Source: Zygnema cylindricum (lineage: Eukaryota > Streptophyta > Zygnematophyceae > Zygnematales > Zygnemataceae). Taken from it: 12,574 nt of DNA. Of this stretch, positions 8,071 through 12,574 are shown piece by piece. The DNA is taken from contig JBBHKE010001466.1 of assembly GCA_037447655.1 (NCBI GenBank), forward strand, positions 103,798 through 116,371, given 5' to 3'. The position numbers were made by a program, and so were the translations under genes. Numbering within the stretch: position 1 is the stretch's first letter; each line of letters opens with the position of its first letter. The notes under the pieces are model-generated. The model saw only the letters and a list, made by a program, of their open reading frames with translations. It did no database searches and was not told where the DNA came from.

Positions 8071-8759
8071 TTTCGTTTACTCCCCCTCCTGGTTTTCAAA
8101 CCCCTTCTCCCTCCGATGGCATTTGTGTGCTTGGTTGCCCTCTTGGTTCGGATACTTTCGTGACCCGATTCCTTCATGATGCTTTACAGACAGATCTAGC
8201 CCTAGTGGACGACCTTCCTCACCTTCTCTATCCCCAAGTTGCTTTTGCTATGTTAACCAGGTGTTTTCCCCACCGCTCTTCTTACCTCACTCGTACTTCC
8301 CCTCCCACCTCGTTATTTGTCTCCTCTCTCTCGGCTTCTAACGATTGCCTCATGGACGTCCTCCACACTCTGTTAGGTCGGGGGGCATTTGATCGAGTCT
8401 GGGCCATCGGCCCGCATTCAAGCATCCCTCCCTGTCTCTACTGCGGGGTTGGGTCTATTATCGACCACTCGTGTTGCTCCCGCTGCCTATTTGGGAAGTT
8501 GGTGTCTTATTGCCTCTACTCTTGTTTTCCGATTCTTGGCTGGGGACACCCCCGTTCTAGCTATTGTTATCCCCCGGGTTTCAAATGGTGTGTTCGCCTT
8601 CCAACTATCTCTATTGGACACGTCACGTTCTCTTTCTCCCCGTTTTCTTGTGGATGTGCCGATTTTCTCTACCCTTGTTACAAAATCGGTTGAGCGTGTC
8701 CAAGAATCGATTTCCAATCGGGTTGTCGCCACCATTAAATCCGAGCTTCTCAAGGCGTT

Positions 8760-9424
8760 CCCTCCGATTCTTCTCGTGCCCGTCTTCTCTCTTGTGGTGG
8801 ACGTGGTTCTGGATCTTGGCTTTTTGCCACACCTATTTTGTCCACTGTCCGATTCTCAGCAGCCGAGTTCACCACCGCCCTTCGGGTTCGCCTTGGCCTC
8901 TCCCATCCTCCTTTACTTGGCTCTCTTGTTTGTGCATGTGGTCGTGTCTTGGGGCCCGATGGTGTCCATTTGCTTCGTTGCTCCTATGGGGGAGATTTGA
9001 TCCCAGCGCACGACACTATTCAAGACACCGTTGCCACTATCTCTCCAGAAGGGGGCTTTTCTGTGTGTCGAGAGGTTTCTCATATTATTCCCTCGCGTCG
9101 TATCGATGTTGTTTTGCTTGATATTGCTCGTCGCATTTTCGGTGATATTGATCTGGCGAACCCTACTTCAGCTACAGTTGTTGGTCAGGCGGCTGGACAT
9201 CTTGGGGTGGTAGCTCGTGATGTTGCTAAGTCGAATGAGCGTGATTATGCCCACCAGGACCCTATAGATGACTTTATTCCGATGGCGGTCGAGATCTTTG
9301 GTTGTTTGGGTGTTGCAATAGACGAGTTTCTCTGTTCTTGTGCTCGACGTGCTTTCGAGCGTCGAGGACTTGGGAGCCCTCCTCCTTCGGTCCTTACTTC
9401 TTTTTACCGTCAACGCTTATCTCG
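8760..9424 (+). other. C-terminal CCHC knuckle and restriction-like endonuclease
   Basis: After RARLLSCGGRGSGSWL and FTTALRVRLGL, a family-typical linker, comes C-A-C, nine residues, H, three residues, C (8931-8981), the CCHC knuckle found before the endonuclease in R2-type proteins. Then come RRIDVVLLD (Asp at 9105-9107) and GDIDLANPTS (Asp at 9144 and 9150), matching the PD-(D/E)xK arrangement. The family block DDFIPMAVEIFGCLG follows near 9270-9310. A frameshift near 9420 separates the FYRQRLS end from its continuation ALQRVQAYILL. Confidence 0.75.
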
Positions 9425-9561
9425 GCTCTACAGCGAGTGCAGGCTTATATTCTCCTCCGATCGACTGTTGTGGTTATGGATCGTCGCCGTGCTCCGAAAC
9501 TCCCTCAATGTGCTCCCCCGGGCTGGGGGGACTTACGAGGTTGTTTTTCGTAGATATTTAA

Positions 9562-9632
9562 TTGAGTTAGGGTTGGGGTTGGGGTTTGTAGTTTTGTTTT
9601 TGTGAGTTGCCGTGTTTTTCATTTGAGTTAGG
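9562..9632 (+). repeat. G-rich, telomere-like words in the retrotransposon 3' region
   Basis: TTGAGTTAGGGT occurs at 9562-9573 and again at 9621-9632. The first copy continues as TTAGGGTTGGGGTTGGGG (9567-9584), which resembles telomere units. It lies just after the coding end, so it is in the 3' UTR of the element. Confidence 0.6.
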
Positions 9633-9751
9633 GTGCTTTTATTTTCCTTTTTGTTGTTTCCTTTTTTTAGGGTGTGTTTTTGTCGCTCTTTTTGTTTTTT
9701 TTGTTGTTTTTCAGTGTTGGTCATGCCACCCCTTTTGTACCCCCAGACTCA

Positions 9752-9783
9752 GATGGTTTACCATCGTGCTTTTTAATTTATTC
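9752..9783 (+). other. Small hairpin followed by a T-rich tail
   Basis: GATGG-TTTA-CCATC (9752-9765) forms a 5-bp stem with a 4-nt loop, then GTGC and T-rich sequence. It may be the 3' terminal structure recognised by the element's own reverse transcriptase, or chance. Confidence 0.35.
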
Positions 9784-9800
9784 TGTTTTTCCTAACTTTT

Positions 9801-10132
9801 ATTATGATACTGCTTCTAAAGTGGAAGGTGTTTGAACTTCCGTACACTCCCTTGGATGACGAAAGAAATTCGAGCTCAAAGATAGCGAAGGACAAAACGC
9901 AGAATCCACAAGAATGTCTTCCTCCCAATCCCCCGATATTAGAAGTTATTTAATTAGTTAATAATTATTAATAGTTCGAATGTAACTTGGACAAACCTTG
10001 ACAAAAACAAAAGCTTAAACATACTCTTGATTCTGAAATTTCAAAGAATTTGACTCACATTCGAAAATGATATTATGTATTATTGTTGTTGTTGTTACAT
10101 ATATTTTTTAAAAAGCCCCGTCAATATGTTTT
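9801..10132. other. AT-rich intergenic DNA with a (GTT)n run
   Basis: No coding or RNA-gene signal. A short GTT microsatellite lies at about 10082-10096. The junction with the retrotransposon is not defined. Confidence 0.5.
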
Positions 10133-10206
10133 ACCTTCGAATCTACACCGCATCGCTATTAGTGTTAATGTATTTTCCGTCACTTAAAATGTTGTTTCTC
10201 CGAAGA
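10133..10206 (+). repeat. Dispersed repeat, copy B
   Basis: Same orientation and about 75% identical to 2987-3062, with the shared 20-base core at about 10151-10170. Copy B lacks two bases next to the core. After CCGAAGA the two copies diverge; copy B continues with TTTGGAATCGAACTC, which contains a B-box-like sequence on the minus strand (10221-10233). Confidence 0.7.
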
Positions 10207-10297
10207 ATAGGACTCTTATTTGGAATCGAACTCAGGAAGCCTCCCCCGACTGGGGCTCAGACTCAAAATTGGAGTTTACATTTTCCATTGTTATTAG

Positions 10298-10334
10298 AAA
10301 ACCCTAAAAAACCCTAAAAACCCTGAAAAACCCT
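10298..10334. repeat. Short telomere-like array (AAAAACCCTA-type)
   Basis: Four units of CCCTA or CCCTG separated by four to six A are seen; on the opposite strand they read TTTTTAGGG-like. Related words occur at about 3989-4036. The array could be an interstitial telomere remnant or the A-rich tail of a retroposon. Confidence 0.55.
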
Positions 10335-10786
10335 TCATAACACTAATTTAACAACAATCTTTTTTTGGTTAAAAATGTGTAAACAACACTATTTAATGGA
10401 GTGGACGACATCCGACCACCTCGCCGTACACTAAACAATACTGCATAAATATGTACTTTTAATTGTGAGAAATATATATTCATAATGTCGAATCAACTAT
10501 AAACCCTTAACTCTAATGACCATAGGCGGTCTAATAGTGAACAATGTTGTAAAACAAAGGGTCAAAATAACAAGTGGAACAATAAACCAAACTAAAGAAT
10601 CGCAACAAAAACCAAAAAAATAATATCAAAAAAGAACCCGGCATGGTAATTGTTTTAAAAATACGTCTTAAGAAACTCTAATTGAGCTTTATCGTCAATA
10701 ATTAAATAATCTTTAAAAAAAATTATAAACACAAAAAAAAGAGACAAGAACTTGAAACCGTCATGAGTTACGACAAAAAATGTAAC
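10335..10786. other. AT-rich DNA, nothing recognised
   Basis: High A/T with A runs. A 61-residue minus frame (10840-10655) is low complexity, rich in F, K and L. No gene, RNA or mobile element is supported. Confidence 0.5.
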
Positions 10787-10990
10787 TTCAAATTCCACAG
10801 AATTAAAGGTATTCGAAATAAATTTAACAGTCCATAACATTAAAGGTAAAAAAATCTACTTTCGCAGTCCACAGTAAAAAGGTAATCGAAACACAATTTT
10901 AAATATTCGAATTATAGCTTCACAGCCCACAGTATTTAAGGTATTTGAAATAAATTTCAAAGTCCACAGTATAAAATGTATTCGGAAAAA
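10787..10990. repeat. Degenerate tandem repeat, about 40-bp unit, roughly five copies
   Basis: Units follow the pattern CAGTCCACAGTATTAAAGGTATTCGAAATAAATTT with many changes. They are seen near 10794, 10829, 10866, 10921 and 10961, where CCACAG or CCATAA marks each start. It is an old AT-rich minisatellite. Confidence 0.7.
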
Positions 10991-11543
10991 TGAATAAGAG
11001 AAGAAAAAAAAAACAAAAAAGAGAGAAAAAAATAATTATAGAAGAAAGTGAAAGAAAAAAAGGGAAAAGAAAAACTTCTTTCGAAGTCCCAAAATCCTCT
11101 ACCCAGTGATATTCGCATTTTGTGTTTTTTATTTCCTTTTTAACATTTAGTATCATTTGTTTGTTTTCTACGCCTTCAAAAAAAAAAAAAAAATGTTTTA
11201 TAAACCGTTAAACTTTTTATTTCGAGTATTTGTACAAGTGTTTTTAACTTTGGTCCTAACTCATTTTAGGAGATAAAAACAAAAAAATCTCACACTCCCT
11301 CTCTCCCACTCTTCCCCTCTCTCCCTCTCTCCCCGGCTCTCCCTCTCCCTCTCTAAAAGTTTAACAAGCAAAAAAAACTGGAAAAACTAGATTCCCAACA
11401 ATTATAACATTTTGTTAAAACCTCAACCCAGAGATTACAAACTAAAAGGTTATAAAACGGGAAAGATTACGGAACGAAAAAGATTACAGAAAAAAAAAAT
11501 ATTACAGAACGATAAAGATTATGAACCCAAAAAAAAAAAAAAA
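10991..11543. repeat. A/T-rich and CT-rich non-coding DNA with a short tandem array
   Basis: A purine-rich stretch at 10991-11075 is followed by AT-rich sequence. A CT microsatellite spans about 11290-11354. A degenerate array of AAAGATTACAGAACGA units spans about 11462-11524. It lies downstream of the minus-strand gene's stop, so part may be its 3' UTR. I see no separate gene. Confidence 0.5.
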
Positions 11544-12328
11544 TTATAAAAAGGAATTGTTTGTACCACACATTTGTTGAAACCATTCTGAATCTCGAGA
11601 CGAAGCTTTAAAAACGATTTCTCCACCACTTTTTTTGACATTGCTATTATTTTCTTTCCTTTCGACAACTTTCTCGTTACCGATAATTTCTTGATTAACA
11701 ACATTTTCGTCGTCCTCCAACATCATCATCGAACCTGTCGAATTTTCGTCCTCCATTTTTTCGGAAAACTGATTTTGAGAAAAACCCGAAATTTCTCCAC
11801 CGCCACATGTCACTCTCTTATCGACCGATTCGTCCTGATAACCGACAATCATCGAATTTCCGTTAATCGGGTTTCCGTTGAACGAGTTTTGATTGAAAGA
11901 ATTTCCGTTGAGAGAATTTCCGTTGTCGAAAGAATTGTCGTTAATTGAATTTCCGTTAAAACAATAACGGTTGTGGAAAGTATTTTTGTTGTCGTTAAAA
12001 GAATTCACGTTTAACAGATTTCCGTTTAACAGATATCCGTTGTCATCAGAATGTTTTTCGTCATTTCGATTATCCCGAGAGAATAAACGAGGTTTCGACA
12101 ACCGGAAATTTGAATTCGTATTCAAATTAAAATTCGAAATCAAATTTACGTTTGAATTTAAATCGGAACTGTTGATAAAATCGGGACCGTTGATTCGAGT
12201 TTTTTTTTTCAGTTCCGGAGAATTCATGTCGGCCATTTTTTGGACGATCGAATTTACAGATTCTAATTGGTCGACTTCGTCTCGAGGATCTTTAAATCGT
12301 CTTTTACTTCCGGCGCAAGCCACCATAC
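11544..12328 (-). CDS. Asn-rich protein of unknown function (single long exon)
   Basis: A 260-codon frame runs from the ATG at 12326-12324 to a stop at 11546-11544. The ATG sits 2 nt after a TTTTTTTAG acceptor (AG at 12330-12329), so the exon starts at 12328; the ATG may be the true start after a 5'-UTR intron, or an internal Met. Residues 8-12 are basic (KRRFK), and residues 16-40 are charged and could form a short helix. Residues 57-73 are Asn-rich, and residues 96-159 are irregular NGNS(F/L/I)N repeats. The C-terminal part (about 190-205) is acidic and then mixed. I see no signal peptide, membrane segment or known domain. The length, clean stop and contrast with the AT-rich flanks support a real gene. 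It is probably intrinsically disordered. I do not recognise it. Confidence 0.6.
11850..12041 (-). repeat. Coding minisatellite giving NGNS(F/L/I)N repeats
   Basis: On the + strand, TTTCCGTT recurs at about 15-30 base intervals. In the minus-strand frame this gives residues 96-159, built of N-G-N-S-F/L/I-N units with N-D-N-S and N-Q-N-S variants. Unit lengths stay in multiples of three, which supports translation of the array. Confidence 0.7.
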
Positions 12329-12488
12329 CTAAAAAAAGGAAGGAAAAAAAAAAAAAAGGGAATGAAGAAAAATGTTATTATTGCTTTTTTTGGTTTATTT
12401 TTTCGCTATTTTTTTCAATTTGTTATTTGGTGATTTTTTTGGTTTTTTTTCCGGATTTCATGAAATTTCTATCGTTTTTACCGGCGGT
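12329..12488 (-). other. Probable intron or 5' flank with T-rich acceptor
   Basis: On the minus strand this is A/T-rich and ends with long T and CCTTCC runs and AG at 12330-12329, a strong 3' splice-site context. No donor can be fixed, although GTAAAA follows CCGCCG at about 12483-12478. Confidence 0.45.
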
Positions 12489-12526
12489 TTTAATTTTTTC
12501 TTAACTTCCCACACAAAACACCATAC
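12489..12526 (-). pseudogene. Degenerate duplicate of the exon start of the Asn-rich gene
   Basis: The minus strand reads T-run, AG, then GTATGGTGTTTTGTGTGGG. The real exon start at 12328 reads T-run, AG, then GTATGGTGGCTTGCGCCGG. By eye 27 of 38 bases after the AG match. The copy's ATG (12524-12522) encodes MVFCVGS and then a stop, against MVACAGSK in the real exon. It could act as an upstream short ORF or a decoy acceptor, or be an inert remnant. Confidence 0.6.
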
Positions 12527-12574
12527 CTAAAAAAAAAAAAGGAAAAAGAAGATCTTAGAATTGTTTTTTTTTTT

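Larger units (their letters stand above)
6445..9553 (+). pseudogene. Retrotransposon polyprotein (zinc finger, RT, endonuclease), inactivated
   Basis: Translation would start at the ATG at 6445, with A at -3. The reading path is: frame of 6445 to about 6770; a 1-nt loss in CAATAG; the frame of 6774 to about 8405; a shift by +1 to about 8760; a return to the 6774 frame to about 9420; a final shift into a frame ending at TAG 9551-9553. Inside the second segment are TAA (7368-7370), TAA (7734-7736) and TAG (7878-7880). Coding similarity continues on both sides of every break, so they are small indels and point changes rather than rearrangements. The total length of roughly 1,030 codons fits a single-ORF element of this group. 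A segment near 6900-6990 (ARCRRFLRGDWKSL) resembles the conserved stretch upstream of RT in this family. No function is expected from this copy. Confidence 0.85.
6079..9800 (+). mobile_element. Degenerate non-LTR retrotransposon with restriction-like endonuclease
   Basis: One decayed copy carries the domain order zinc finger, reverse transcriptase, CCHC knuckle, restriction-like endonuclease. That order defines the early-branching non-LTR group (R2, NeSL, Utopia and relatives). Such elements insert by target-primed reverse transcription, using their own endonuclease to nick a target that is often a specific site. I see no LTRs and no apurinic-type endonuclease. Both ends are uncertain. The 5' limit is set where the pyrimidine-rich leader becomes free of stops in the zinc-finger frame. 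The 3' limit is set beyond the hairpin and T run near 9765-9783. I could not find a convincing target-site duplication. The exact clade cannot be fixed by eye. Confidence 0.85.

Noticed and set aside
8564-9213. Overlapping alternative frames within the retrotransposon
   Set aside because: They lack RT or endonuclease motifs and overlap the frames that carry them.

Overview
This is eukaryotic nuclear DNA, shown by spliceosomal exon/intron structure, very long simple-sequence tracts and a non-LTR retrotransposon. I cannot name the organism. Introns with GT..AG ends and huge pyrimidine tracts, an Asn-rich protein made of short repeats, and interstitial AAACCCTA-type telomere-like units would suit a protist or alga better than an animal or fungus, but that is inference only.

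Layout. 1-440 is AT-rich non-coding DNA. 525-1719 (+) holds part of an RCC1-repeat (beta-propeller) gene: two exons, 756-1074 and 1633-1719, in compatible phase. They encode three blade starts exactly 54 residues apart. A diverged partial copy of the first exon's 5' end lies upstream at 525-572. The introns are pyrimidine microsatellite and contain a perfect 9-bp hairpin and a G-quadruplex motif. From 1720 to 4375 there is low-complexity DNA (a purine minisatellite, T-rich and CCCT tracts), a dispersed repeat, and about 1.2 kb of complex sequence without a recognisable gene. 4380-5719 is a near-perfect satellite of a 197-bp, almost all-pyrimidine unit in about 6.8 copies. 5720-6078 carries a 35-bp direct repeat.

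6079-9800 (approximate ends) is a decayed non-LTR retrotransposon of the group with a restriction-like endonuclease (R2/NeSL/Utopia-like; clade unresolved). It has an N-terminal CCHC zinc finger, a reverse transcriptase, a C-terminal CCHC knuckle and a PD-(D/E)xK-type endonuclease. Four frame changes and three in-frame stops inactivate it.

9800-11543 is AT-rich, with a second copy of the dispersed repeat, telomere-like units and two degenerate tandem arrays. 11544-12328 (-) is one long exon of an unrecognised Asn-rich protein. Its ATG lies 2 nt after a splice acceptor, and 198 bp further upstream is a degraded second copy of the same acceptor and start.

The genes show no sign of acting together. 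The most interesting signal is that both host genes carry a decayed duplicate of an acceptor plus exon start, about 200 bp upstream of the real one.
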